Source: JAENVU01 sp964544295 (GTDB taxonomy: Bacteria; Actinomycetota; Acidimicrobiia; IMCC26256; JAENVU01). Taken from it: 36,942 bases of DNA. The notes beneath the pieces are model-generated. The model was not told the DNA's origin. It did not search any database and saw only the letters and a program-made list of their open reading frames with translations. Shown here in pieces: positions 24,283-31,690 of this stretch. Made by a program: the position numbers and the translations under genes. Positions within the stretch are counted from its first letter, which is position 1, and the number at the start of each line of letters is the position of its first letter. The DNA is taken from assembly GCA_964544295.1 (NCBI GenBank), contig CAZJBJ010000020.1, positions 1 through 36,942 on the forward strand, given 5' to 3'.

Positions 24283-25509
24283 CTACTTGTCCAGGTCGAG
24301 GCCGAGCATGCGGATCGCATTGCCGCGCACGATCTTGTAGACGACGTCCTCGGGCAACTGTCCCATCATCGCCTCGGCCACCTCCAAGGTGTGCGGCCAG
24401 GTCGAGTCGGTGTGCGGGTAGTCGGTCTCGAACGTCACGTTGTCGACCCCGATGCGGTGCAACGACTCCAGGCCGTGCACGTCCCGGAAGAAGCAGCCGT
24501 AGACCTGACGGAAGTAGTAGCTCGACGGCGGTTCGGGGATGAGGTCCTTCACTCCACCCCACGCGCGATGTTCCTTCCACACGTCGTCGACCCGCTCGAG
24601 GATGTAGGGCAGCCAGCCGATCTGCCCCTCCGAGTACGCGAGCTTGAGTTCGGGGTAGCGCACCAGGACCCCGGAGAACAGGAAGTCGGACAGGCTCGCC
24701 ATCGCGTTCCCGAACGAGAGGCTGGCCGCCACCGCGACCGGGGCGTCCGGTGACGTCGCCGGCATCCGCGAACTGGAACCGATGTGCATGCACACCACGT
24801 TCTGGGTCTCCTGGCACGCTACGAAGAACGGGTCCCACTCCCCCGAATGGATGCTCGGCAGCCCCAGGTGCGGCGGGATCTCGGAGAAGCACACCGCCCG
24901 GACGCCGCGCGCGGCATTCCGGCGCACTTCCGCCGCCGCGAGTTCGGCATCCCACAACGGCACGATGATCAGCGGCACGAGCCGACCGCCGCTGTCGCCG
25001 CACCACTCTTCGACCATCCAGTCGTTGTACGCAGTCACGCACGCCGCCGCGAGCTCACGGTCCTCGGCTTCGAGGAACGTCTGGCCGCAGAACCGCGGGA
25101 ACGTCGGGAAGCACACCGACGCCTCGACGTGGTTCAGGTCCATGTCGGCCAGGCGGGCCTTCGGGTCGTAACAGCCGGGCCGCATCTCGTCGTAGGTGAT
25201 CGGCGACATCGTCATGTCGTCACGGTCGAAGCCGACCGCGGCCACGTGGCGCTTGTTGATGTAGACGAGATCCTCGTAGACCCAGCAGTCGGCCTGGGGA
25301 CCGTCGGGGTCGAAGGTCTGCTCGTAGGTACCGCCGCCGATGTGGCGCATGGATCCGATGCCGCGCCGCTCGACCCGGGGACCCGCCTCCCGGAATCGCT
25401 CGGGCAACCAGGTCTTCCAGAGGTGCGCCGGTTCGACCACGTGATCGTCGACGCTGACGATCCGGGGAATCGGGGTCCGAGGTGCTCCGGGTTCGACCAC
25501 TGCCGTCAT
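24283..25509 (-). CDS. Amidohydrolase-family (TIM-barrel) metal-dependent hydrolase or decarboxylase (408 aa)
   Basis: A paralogue of the protein at 12116-13399, sharing SVDDHVVEP near residues 19-27, DEMRPGCYDPKARLADMD, the barrel motif CMHIGSSS, YSEGQIGWLPYILERVD and ETDYPHTDSTWP. The metal-binding His and Asp positions are present, so it should be active; the reaction is unassigned (hydrolysis or non-oxidative decarboxylation). The ATG at 25509 has the ribosome-binding site AGAAGGG. A perfect palindrome ends 21 bases upstream, overlapping a TAATCT box, so the gene is probably repressor-controlled together with the acyl-CoA dehydrogenase operon. Confidence 0.92.
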   Translation of the reverse strand: MTAVVEPGAPRTPIPRIVSVDDHVVEPAHLWKTWLPERFREAGPRVERRGIGSMRHIGGGTYEQTFDPDGPQADCWVYEDLVYINKRHVAAVGFDRDDMTMSPITYDEMRPGCYDPKARLADMDLNHVEASVCFPTFPRFCGQTFLEAEDRELAAACVTAYNDWMVEEWCGDSGGRLVPLIIVPLWDAELAAAEVRRNAARGVRAVCFSEIPPHLGLPSIHSGEWDPFFVACQETQNVVCMHIGSSSRMPATSPDAPVAVAASLSFGNAMASLSDFLFSGVLVRYPELKLAYSEGQIGWLPYILERVDDVWKEHRAWGGVKDLIPEPPSSYYFRQVYGCFFRDVHGLESLHRIGVDNVTFETDYPHTDSTWPHTLEVAEAMMGQLPEDVVYKIVRGNAIRMLGLDLDK

Positions 25510-25529
25510 GCACGTGCCCTTCTCGCCGA

Positions 25530-25550
25530 AATCTGACGGGTCGTCAGATT
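25530..25550. promoter_or_regulatory. Perfect operator-like palindrome upstream of the second amidohydrolase
   Basis: Arms AATCTGACG and CGTCAGATT, exact reverse complements of 9 bases around GGT. On the reverse strand TAATCT (25551-25546) overlaps the distal arm and could be the -10 box of the amidohydrolase, so a bound protein would hide it. A near copy is at 21997-22011. Confidence 0.7.
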
Positions 25551-25567
25551 ATCGAGCGGGGGCTCGG

Positions 25568-27058
25568 TCACCCGCAGCGGCTGGTGCCGGCCGGCGTCCG
25601 CTGGTCGACGAAATACGCCGATTCGATCCGCTCCAGACACCGGATCCCTTCGAGGCTGGACGTGTGGGTCGAGCCCTCGACCACGACCAGCCGGGCATTG
25701 CCGAGTTGGTCGGCGAGTCGCTCCGCCCACGGCAACGGGGTGGCCGGGTCACCAGTGGTGCCCACGACCACGATCGGCACCTTGGTCGGCGCGTGCACCT
25801 CGGCCGGCGCCGTCCGTTCGGGCGGGTACGGCCAGTACCCGCAGCCGTATCCCAGCCCCACGCTCGCCGGTCCGAAATCCGGGGCTTCCCTCGCGGCCCG
25901 GCGTTGGAGCGCCTCGGTCTCGGCGACACTCAGGTTGGGACCGTCGGCGCAACTGATCGCGACGAACGACGACCACGACGGGTCGTACCTTCCTGCACCG
26001 TCGCGTCCGAGATACAGGTTCGCGGCCTCCAGCAGGGGACCCGGTGCGCCGTCCTCCAGCGCCCCCAGCGCGTCGGCGAGCACCGAGTACGCAGTGGCGC
26101 CGGAGTAGAGCAACGCGCCGACGCCGAGGTCGAACTGCGTCGGCCCCAGCTTCTGGTCTCCTCGGCCGACCGGCTGTTCGTCGACCGCGGCGCGCAGCCT
26201 GTCGTAGGCCGTCCGCGGATCGCCGTCGTGATGGAATGCACACGATCTGCGGCGGGCACAGTCCGCCAGGAACGCGGCGAACGACGCGTCGAACCCCTGC
26301 GCCTGGGAGACGGTGAGATCTTCGGGACTCAATGACGGATCGACTGCGCCGTCGAGGACCAGCGCTCGGACCCGGTCCGGGAACCGCTCCGCATACTTCG
26401 CGCCGATGAAGGTCCCGTACGACAACCCGAGGTAGGTCAACCCGGCGTCACCGACCGCCGCGCGCATGGCGTCGAGATCAGCCACGGTGTCGTCCGTCGA
26501 GATGTGCTGCAGCCAATCACCCGTGCGGGCCACACACGCGTCGACGAATCGCTTGGTCGCGGCCTGCAGTTCCGCCAACTCCGCCGCCGAGTCGGGCGCG
26601 CTGTCGGGCGCGAACACGTAATCAAGTTTCCGTCCGCAGTCGACCGGTGCAGTTCCACCGCTCCCGCGCGGGTCCCAACTCACCACGTCGAAGCGTGTGG
26701 TCACCGCATCCGGAAGGGCCGAGGCGACATAGCTCGCGAAATCCCGTCCTGACGCGCCCGGGCCTCCCGGATTCACGAACAGCGTGCCGATCTTGCGACC
26801 GGGTTCCGCGACCGACCCCCGCGCCATGGCGATCGACACCTGGGGACCTGCGGGATCCGCCTCATCGACCGGCACGCGCAACCGCGCGCAGTCGCCGAAC
26901 TCGCACTCGTGCCACCGCAGCCGCGAACTCACGGCCGGACCGTCGCCCTTCCCGCGCCGATCGCCCGGTGCGACCGACCGGCCGTCCGAGCCCGACGAAC
27001 ACGCGACCAGCGTCAGGATGCCGGCGAGCGCCGACAGGAGCCACCGCGGTCGGGTCAT
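25568..27058 (-). CDS. TAP-like alpha/beta hydrolase lipoprotein (496 aa)
   Basis: A secreted, lipid-anchored peptidase/esterase related to Streptomyces tripeptidyl aminopeptidase and mycobacterial CaeA-type proteins. The N-terminus MTRPRWLLSALAGILTLVAC is a lipoprotein signal with the lipid-modified Cys at 20. The fold shows FVNPGGPGASG (oxyanion region), VSWDPRGSGG, the nucleophile elbow GLSYGTFIG, an acid in VGTTGDPATPLPWA and the histidine in EGSTHTSSL, with the TAP-like C-terminal domain. The ATG at 27058 follows AAAGGTG, a strong ribosome-binding site. It is divergent from the aldehyde dehydrogenase across 43 bases. Substrate (peptide, ester or cell-wall fragment) unknown. Confidence 0.93.
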   Translation of the reverse strand: MTRPRWLLSALAGILTLVACSSGSDGRSVAPGDRRGKGDGPAVSSRLRWHECEFGDCARLRVPVDEADPAGPQVSIAMARGSVAEPGRKIGTLFVNPGGPGASGRDFASYVASALPDAVTTRFDVVSWDPRGSGGTAPVDCGRKLDYVFAPDSAPDSAAELAELQAATKRFVDACVARTGDWLQHISTDDTVADLDAMRAAVGDAGLTYLGLSYGTFIGAKYAERFPDRVRALVLDGAVDPSLSPEDLTVSQAQGFDASFAAFLADCARRRSCAFHHDGDPRTAYDRLRAAVDEQPVGRGDQKLGPTQFDLGVGALLYSGATAYSVLADALGALEDGAPGPLLEAANLYLGRDGAGRYDPSWSSFVAISCADGPNLSVAETEALQRRAAREAPDFGPASVGLGYGCGYWPYPPERTAPAEVHAPTKVPIVVVGTTGDPATPLPWAERLADQLGNARLVVVEGSTHTSSLEGIRCLERIESAYFVDQRTPAGTSRCG

Positions 27059-27087
27059 CACTTCACCTTTGCAGACCGCGGGCCGGA

Positions 27088-27093
27088 TACCGT
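27088..27093 (+). promoter_or_regulatory. Candidate -10 box for the second aldehyde dehydrogenase (leaderless)
   Basis: TACCGT, 8 bases before the ATG at 27102. Confidence 0.45.
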
Positions 27094-27101
27094 GCCGCCC
27101 C

Positions 27102-28526
27102 ATGGATCTCCTCATCGGTGGCACCCAGACTCCGTCGCGCTCGGGCGCGACCCTCGACATCCTCGAACCGGCGACCGGCGAGCACCTCGCAACTGTCGCG
27201 GCGGGCGACGGGGCGGACGTCGAGCAGGCGATTCGCGCAGCGCGGACGTCGTTCGACTCCGGTGTGTGGTCCGGGCAGAGCGCGACGGCCCGGGGTCGCG
27301 TGCTCCTGCGGGTCGCGGCGCTGATCCGGGACCGGCTCGACGAGTTGGCGACCCTCGAAGCCCGCAACGCGGGTAAGCCCATCGGCGACGCCCGCTGGGA
27401 GGTGAACGCCGCGGCCGACGTCTTCGAGTACTACGCCGGCGCGGCCAACAAGATCTTCGGGGAGACGGTTCCGGTGCAGGACGCGGGGATCGACATGGTC
27501 CTGCGGGAACCCGTCGGCGTCTGCGCCCTCATCGTGCCGTGGAACTTTCCGCTCCTCATCACGACGTGGAAGACCGCGCCGGCACTCGCCTGCGGGAACT
27601 CGGTGATCATCAAGCCGGCGTCGCTCACGCCGCTCACCGCGCTCCGGCTCGGCGAGATCCTGGTCGAGGCCGGGGTGCCCGCCGGCTGCGTCTCGGTGCT
27701 GCCGGGCCCGGGCCGGATCGTCGGTGACGCACTCGTCAGCGACCCTCGCGTCGACAAGATCGGCTTCACGGGTGAGACCACCACGGGCGCGTCGATTCTG
27801 CGGTCGAGCTCGGAGAACATCACGCGGCTCTCGCTCGAACTCGGCGGGAAGTCCGCGTGTGTCGTGTTCGCGGACGCCGACTGGGAACGGGCCGCGGCCG
27901 AGACCCCGATGGCGGTGTTCGCCAACACCGGGCAGGACTGCTGCGCCCGCAGCCGCATCGTCGTCGAGCAGTCCGTCTACGACGATTTCGTCGCCGCGTT
28001 CGCGCGGACGACCGTGGCGCTGCGCGTCGGCATGCCCCTCGACGAGACGACCGAGATCGGCCCGATGATCTCGGTGGCTCAGCGCCAGGTCTCCCTCGAC
28101 TACCTGGACATCGCCGCCAGCGAAGGGGCCGAGCGCGTCACCGGTGGTGTCGTGCCCGACGATCCCGGCTTCTTCCTCTCCCCCGCGGTCCTCGCCGGGG
28201 TCGACAACTCGATGCGGGTCGCGCAGGAGGAGATCTTCGGACCGGTGGCGTCGATCATCCCGTTCCGGGACGAAGCCGACGCGATCCGGATCGCCAACGA
28301 CACCCCGTACGGCTTGTCGGGTTCGATCTGGACCCGGGACCTCGGGCGGGCGATCCGCACCGCCAAGGCGATCCGGACCGGCGTGCTGTCGGTGAACACC
28401 AACAAGTCGGTGCGCACCGAGGCCCCGTTCGGTGGGTTCAAGCAGTCCGGGCTCGGCCGCGAACTCGGCATGCACGCCATGCACCACTACACCGAGGTCA
28501 AGAACGTCTTCCTCTCCTCGGAGTAG
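27102..28526 (+). CDS. Aldehyde dehydrogenase family protein (474 aa)
   Basis: NAD(P)-dependent aldehyde oxidation. Catalytic residues are Asn148 in PWNFPL, Glu246 in LELGGKS and Cys280 in NTGQDCCA. GNSVIIKPASLTPLTAL binds cofactor, and FGGFKQSGLGRELGMHAM closes the protein. This pattern is closer to betaine- and gamma-aminobutyraldehyde dehydrogenases than to the window's other family member, so the two probably use different substrates. The ATG at 27102 is chosen because it begins at MDLLIGG, the usual ALDH N-terminus; a longer in-frame extension would run through the divergent hydrolase. Confidence 0.95.
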   Translation: MDLLIGGTQTPSRSGATLDILEPATGEHLATVAAGDGADVEQAIRAARTSFDSGVWSGQSATARGRVLLRVAALIRDRLDELATLEARNAGKPIGDARWEVNAAADVFEYYAGAANKIFGETVPVQDAGIDMVLREPVGVCALIVPWNFPLLITTWKTAPALACGNSVIIKPASLTPLTALRLGEILVEAGVPAGCVSVLPGPGRIVGDALVSDPRVDKIGFTGETTTGASILRSSSENITRLSLELGGKSACVVFADADWERAAAETPMAVFANTGQDCCARSRIVVEQSVYDDFVAAFARTTVALRVGMPLDETTEIGPMISVAQRQVSLDYLDIAASEGAERVTGGVVPDDPGFFLSPAVLAGVDNSMRVAQEEIFGPVASIIPFRDEADAIRIANDTPYGLSGSIWTRDLGRAIRTAKAIRTGVLSVNTNKSVRTEAPFGGFKQSGLGRELGMHAMHHYTEVKNVFLSSE

Positions 28527-28541
28527 TTGCCGAGCGAGCTG

Positions 28542-28604
28542 GGTTCCGGGGAGCAGGGGTTCCGGGGAGATTTGGTTTCAGGGAGTAGGGGTTCAGGCGG
28601 GCCG
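28542..28604 (+). repeat. Degenerate 16-bp tandem repeat
   Basis: Four head-to-tail copies starting at 28542, 28558, 28574 and 28590: GGGTTCCGGGGAGCAG, GGGTTCCGGGGAGATT, TGGTTTCAGGGAGTAG, then GGGTTCAGG with a diverged end. It fills most of the 100-base gap between the aldehyde dehydrogenase and the AAA ATPase. Divergence increases to the right, so it is an old array. Function unknown. Confidence 0.7.
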
Positions 28605-28626
28605 GGCCGCGGTCGAGACAACCCCG

Positions 28627-30057
28627 ATGGACGCCGTCGCCGACCTCCGGCTCCTCCTCCAATCGGGCACTTCGGTCATCGCCGTCGATACCGCCGAGGA
28701 ACAACGCTGCCTCGGGATCGTGCGTGCCGCGAGCGTCGGCACCCCCGTGTGGACCTGGTCGGTCGCCACGGGCCTGGTGCGCGAGGGCAGCCAGGCGCTC
28801 TACGGCACCACGGACCCCGCCCAGATGCTGTCGAACCTGACCGCGATGTCCGGCGCGTGGACCACGATCCTGCTCGACCCCACGCCGGTCCTCGGCGAGC
28901 CGTCGGCGCTCCGCTCACTCAAGGAACTCGGACAACGGGGGGAACCGGGCCAGAGCCTGCTGCTCGTCGGGCCCCGCCTCACCATTCCCAGCGACCTCGA
29001 CGGCGTCGTACACCGGTGGCGCCTCGGACCCCCGTCCGTCGCCGAGCTCGACACCCTCATCCAACGGTGCGCGGCGCGACTCGGTCAACGCAACGTCGTG
29101 ATCGACCTCGACGACCAGGAGCGGGTCCGCCTCGCGCGTTCCCTCCTCGGTCTGACCCTCGTCGAGGCCGAACGCCAGGTCATGCAGGCCGGATTGCGCA
29201 ACGGGCGGCTCGACGCGGACGACATCGCCACCGCGCTCGCCGGCAAGGCCGAACTCCTCAACGCCGAGGGCATCCTCGAGATCGTCGACGAACCGTCGCT
29301 CCCGCTCGCGCAACTGGGTGGACTCGGCCACCTCAAGCAGTGGCTCGGTCAACGCGTCGCGGCCGGCCTCGACCGGGCGGTCGACCCGCCGCGCGGCGTG
29401 CTCCTCGCGGGCATTCCCGGCTGCGGCAAGTCGGCGTTGGCCCACGCGATCGCCGCGGAGTGGTCCGTGCCGCTCGTGCTGCTCGACCCGGGTCGGATCT
29501 ACAGCAAGTACATCGGCGAGTCCGAGCAACGGTTCGAGTCCGCGCTGACGACGGTCGAAGCCATGGCACCGGCCGTGCTCTGGATCGACGAGATCGAGAA
29601 GGGTTTCACCACCGGCGGCGAGGACGGCGGAGTCTCCGCCCGCGTGCTCGGGACCTTCCTGCGCTGGCTGCAGGACCATGCCCCCGGCGTCTTCGTCGTC
29701 GCGACCGCCAACGACGTCACTCGACTCCCGGCCGAACTGACCCGGAAGGGTCGCTTCGACGAACTGTTCTTCGTCGATCTGCCCGACGGTCCGGCGCGGG
29801 TCGAGATCGCACGGGCGCAGCTCGCCGTGCGTTCGGTCACGGTTACCGACGCCGAACTCCAGGCGATCGCCGACGCGGCCGACGGGTGCTCGGGAGCCGA
29901 GATCGAAGCCGCGGTGGCGTCGGCGTCCTATTCCGGTCCGATCACCGCGTCAGCGGTGCAACGGGAGTTGCAGGCCACGGTGCCGTTGTCACGGTCGCGG
30001 ACCGCGGAGATCCGGGCGCTGCGCGACTGGGCGACCCAGCACGCGCGAGCGGCCTGA
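28627..30057 (+). CDS. AAA family ATPase, Ycf46-like (476 aa)
   Basis: The N-terminal half (about 1-215) is a degenerate, non-P-loop ATPase-like region beginning with LLLQSGTSVIAVDTAEEQR and containing ILLDPTPVL. The C-terminal half is a classical AAA module: GVLLAGIPGCGKSALAHAIA (Walker A near residue 261), SKYIGESEQRF, VLWIDEIEKGF (Walker B near 317), a sensor-1 Asn in VATANDVT, and the arginine finger region RKGRFDELFFVDLPD, with an alpha-helical lid. This two-part architecture is that of cyanobacterial/plastid Ycf46, linked to carbon utilisation there. The ATG at 28627 is preferred, though the frame stays open upstream through the tandem repeat. Partner and client unknown. Confidence 0.9.
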   Translation: MDAVADLRLLLQSGTSVIAVDTAEEQRCLGIVRAASVGTPVWTWSVATGLVREGSQALYGTTDPAQMLSNLTAMSGAWTTILLDPTPVLGEPSALRSLKELGQRGEPGQSLLLVGPRLTIPSDLDGVVHRWRLGPPSVAELDTLIQRCAARLGQRNVVIDLDDQERVRLARSLLGLTLVEAERQVMQAGLRNGRLDADDIATALAGKAELLNAEGILEIVDEPSLPLAQLGGLGHLKQWLGQRVAAGLDRAVDPPRGVLLAGIPGCGKSALAHAIAAEWSVPLVLLDPGRIYSKYIGESEQRFESALTTVEAMAPAVLWIDEIEKGFTTGGEDGGVSARVLGTFLRWLQDHAPGVFVVATANDVTRLPAELTRKGRFDELFFVDLPDGPARVEIARAQLAVRSVTVTDAELQAIADAADGCSGAEIEAAVASASYSGPITASAVQRELQATVPLSRSRTAEIRALRDWATQHARAA

Positions 30058-30081
30058 GCTCTCGCCCGCGGCGATAAGCGG

Positions 30082-30546
30082 TTACGCGCCGATCACGTTG
30101 GGGCGCGGGAGGCCTGCGGCCTCGCAGAGTGCGAAGTACGTGTCCTTGACCAGACCGGCGTCGATCACCATCTCGACGTTGCCGTCGGCGTCGAGGTTCA
30201 GGTTGGCGCCGTAGATCGCGAACCAGACGTCGGTCATGCCGTCGTTCTCGGCCGGGACGGTGAGGGTGTGGACGGAGCCGGCCGGCTCGTACAGGTACGA
30301 CCCGGCCACGTTCACCTCGGGGTACTCGAGGTACTTCCACGACCCTGACAACGTGAAGGCGAACACCTCGCCGGTGTGCTTGTGCGTGGGCACCACCACT
30401 CCGGCTTCGAACTTGGTGCGGATCACCCAGAGGCCGGCCTCGACGTCGACCTGGAGAAGCTGGAGATGCGTACCGTCGCCGAGCGCCACGAACGGGTTCT
30501 CGCTCTCGCCGATGTGGAGTGCCTTCGGGATCTCAGTCACAGTCAT
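30082..30546 (-). CDS. Cupin-domain dioxygenase-like protein (154 aa)
   Basis: A small single-domain cupin resembling 2,4'-dihydroxyacetophenone dioxygenase and acetylacetone-cleaving enzyme. Metal-binding motif 1 is VVPTHKHTGEVFAFTLSG (His, His, Glu) and motif 2 is YLYEPAGSVHTL (His), enough for a non-heme iron centre. Such enzymes cleave C-C bonds of beta-diketones or hydroxyketones with oxygen. Length fits the family. The ATG at 30546 has a TACGAT box 6 bases upstream. It lies 32 bases downstream of the esterase gene on the same strand, so some co-transcription is possible. Confidence 0.88.
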   Translation of the reverse strand: MTVTEIPKALHIGESENPFVALGDGTHLQLLQVDVEAGLWVIRTKFEAGVVVPTHKHTGEVFAFTLSGSWKYLEYPEVNVAGSYLYEPAGSVHTLTVPAENDGMTDVWFAIYGANLNLDADGNVEMVIDAGLVKDTYFALCEAAGLPRPNVIGA

Positions 30547-30552
30547 ACGGGC

Positions 30553-30558
30553 ATCGTA
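30553..30558 (-). promoter_or_regulatory. Candidate -10 box for the cupin gene (leaderless)
   Basis: Reverse-strand TACGAT, 6 bases before the ATG at 30546. Confidence 0.45.
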
Positions 30559-30578
30559 CGCGCGCGTCGGTTCCCGCG

Positions 30579-31667
30579 TTACTGGTGCGGACACTTGCGT
30601 ACGGGCGGGCCGATCCCCAGCCGGGCGGCGGTCCAGGGCAGCGCGTCCTGGAACGCCTGTTTCCACATCTGGAACGTGTGCTCGCCGCCGGGTACCACGA
30701 CCGAGCACACGGTCAACCGGGCCTTGGTCGCGGCGGGCACCAGCTCCCGCTGGGCCGCGAGCGGGTCGGCGTCGTCGCTGCCCACCTCGAACCAGCCGCC
30801 GAGTTGCGGGAACTCGGTCTTCGCCATGATGTCGAGCGGCTCGTGCGCGTCGAACTCGGCCTGGTTCCCGCCGAAGAGGTCCGAGACGGTGGAGCCCACG
30901 CTGTTCCCCTCGCCGGACCGGGGTCCGAGCAGGCCGCCGAAGTCGAGGAAGGTCCGGTAGACCTCCGGGTGACGCAGGGTGAGCATCAATCCGCACACGC
31001 CACCTTCGGACAGGCCGCCGATCGCCCACTGCGGCGGGGCCGTGGCGGTACCGAACCGTCGCTTCGCGAACGCCGGCACGTCGACGGTGAGGTACTGCTC
31101 GACCGGCCCGACACACTCGGTGTCGGCGGTGTCCGACCCGTTGTTGTCGGCCATGACCAGGATCGGGGCGCGGCCACCGTGCTGCGCCGCGTACGCGTCG
31201 CTCGTCACGTCCGCGAAGCCGCCCTGGGTCCAGTTGTCGGTGGCGCCGGGCGTGCCGGGCAGCAGCACGATGACCGGCAACTTCGGACGCGGTCGCTCGA
31301 ACCAGGCCGGCGGGAGATACACGAGCGCGTCGCGCGGCACGAACCCCGACGTCGTGCCGGGAATGGGAATGGTGATGACCTTGCCGGTCGTGGGCACTTC
31401 CGTCTGGTGCTCGACGTCGGCCACCGTCGATTCGTCGGCGGCGGTACGACCGAAGAGGTCCTGCAGCGTCGGCATGTAGGCGTAGTGACGGTTCACCCAC
31501 CCGAGCGCGTTCAACGCGACGAGCGCGACCACGAGGATCCAGACGGAGATCTGCACCCACATCCGCGCCCGGTGGCGAAGCAGGAGCGCCATGACGATCG
31601 CGAGCACGGTGACCGCGGCGAACGTCACCAGGAACGGAACGGCGATGATGGAAAACTCGGCCAGCAC
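30579..31667 (-). CDS. Membrane-anchored putative esterase, antigen-85-like fold (362 aa)
   Basis: Two N-terminal membrane helices (about residues 3-32 and 37-58) precede an extracellular alpha/beta-hydrolase of the putative-esterase family (PF00756), which includes Fes, esterase D and mycobacterial antigen 85. The catalytic domain shows LPVIVLLPGTPGATDNWTQ, VMADNNGSD, the nucleophile elbow GGLSEGG, an acid candidate in EVGSDDADP and the histidine in PGGEHTFQMW. Antigen 85 transfers mycolic acids outside the membrane; this homologue may act on cell-envelope esters, but that is inference. The GTG at 31667 is supported by a TACGCT box 8 bases upstream. The alternative GTG at 31718 would overlap the divergent transporter gene. 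Confidence 0.88.
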   Translation of the reverse strand: MLAEFSIIAVPFLVTFAAVTVLAIVMALLLRHRARMWVQISVWILVVALVALNALGWVNRHYAYMPTLQDLFGRTAADESTVADVEHQTEVPTTGKVITIPIPGTTSGFVPRDALVYLPPAWFERPRPKLPVIVLLPGTPGATDNWTQGGFADVTSDAYAAQHGGRAPILVMADNNGSDTADTECVGPVEQYLTVDVPAFAKRRFGTATAPPQWAIGGLSEGGVCGLMLTLRHPEVYRTFLDFGGLLGPRSGEGNSVGSTVSDLFGGNQAEFDAHEPLDIMAKTEFPQLGGWFEVGSDDADPLAAQRELVPAATKARLTVCSVVVPGGEHTFQMWKQAFQDALPWTAARLGIGPPVRKCPHQ

Positions 31668-31675
31668 GAGCGCGG

Positions 31676-31681
31676 AGCGTA
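31676..31681 (-). promoter_or_regulatory. Candidate -10 box for the esterase gene
   Basis: Reverse-strand TACGCT, 8 bases before the GTG at 31667. It overlaps by two bases the TACTGT box facing the other way. Confidence 0.4.
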
Positions 31682-31685
31682 CTGT
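31680..31685 (+). promoter_or_regulatory. Candidate -10 box for the DMT transporter gene
   Basis: TACTGT, 5 bases before the GTG at 31691; overlaps the divergent box at 31676-31681. Confidence 0.4.
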
Positions 31686-31690
31686 TGCGT

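Noticed and set aside
26784..27101. N-terminal extension of the second aldehyde dehydrogenase (start at 26784)
   Set aside because: The extra 106 codons would overlap the divergent lipoprotein hydrolase and have no ALDH similarity; MDLLIGG at 27102 is the normal start.
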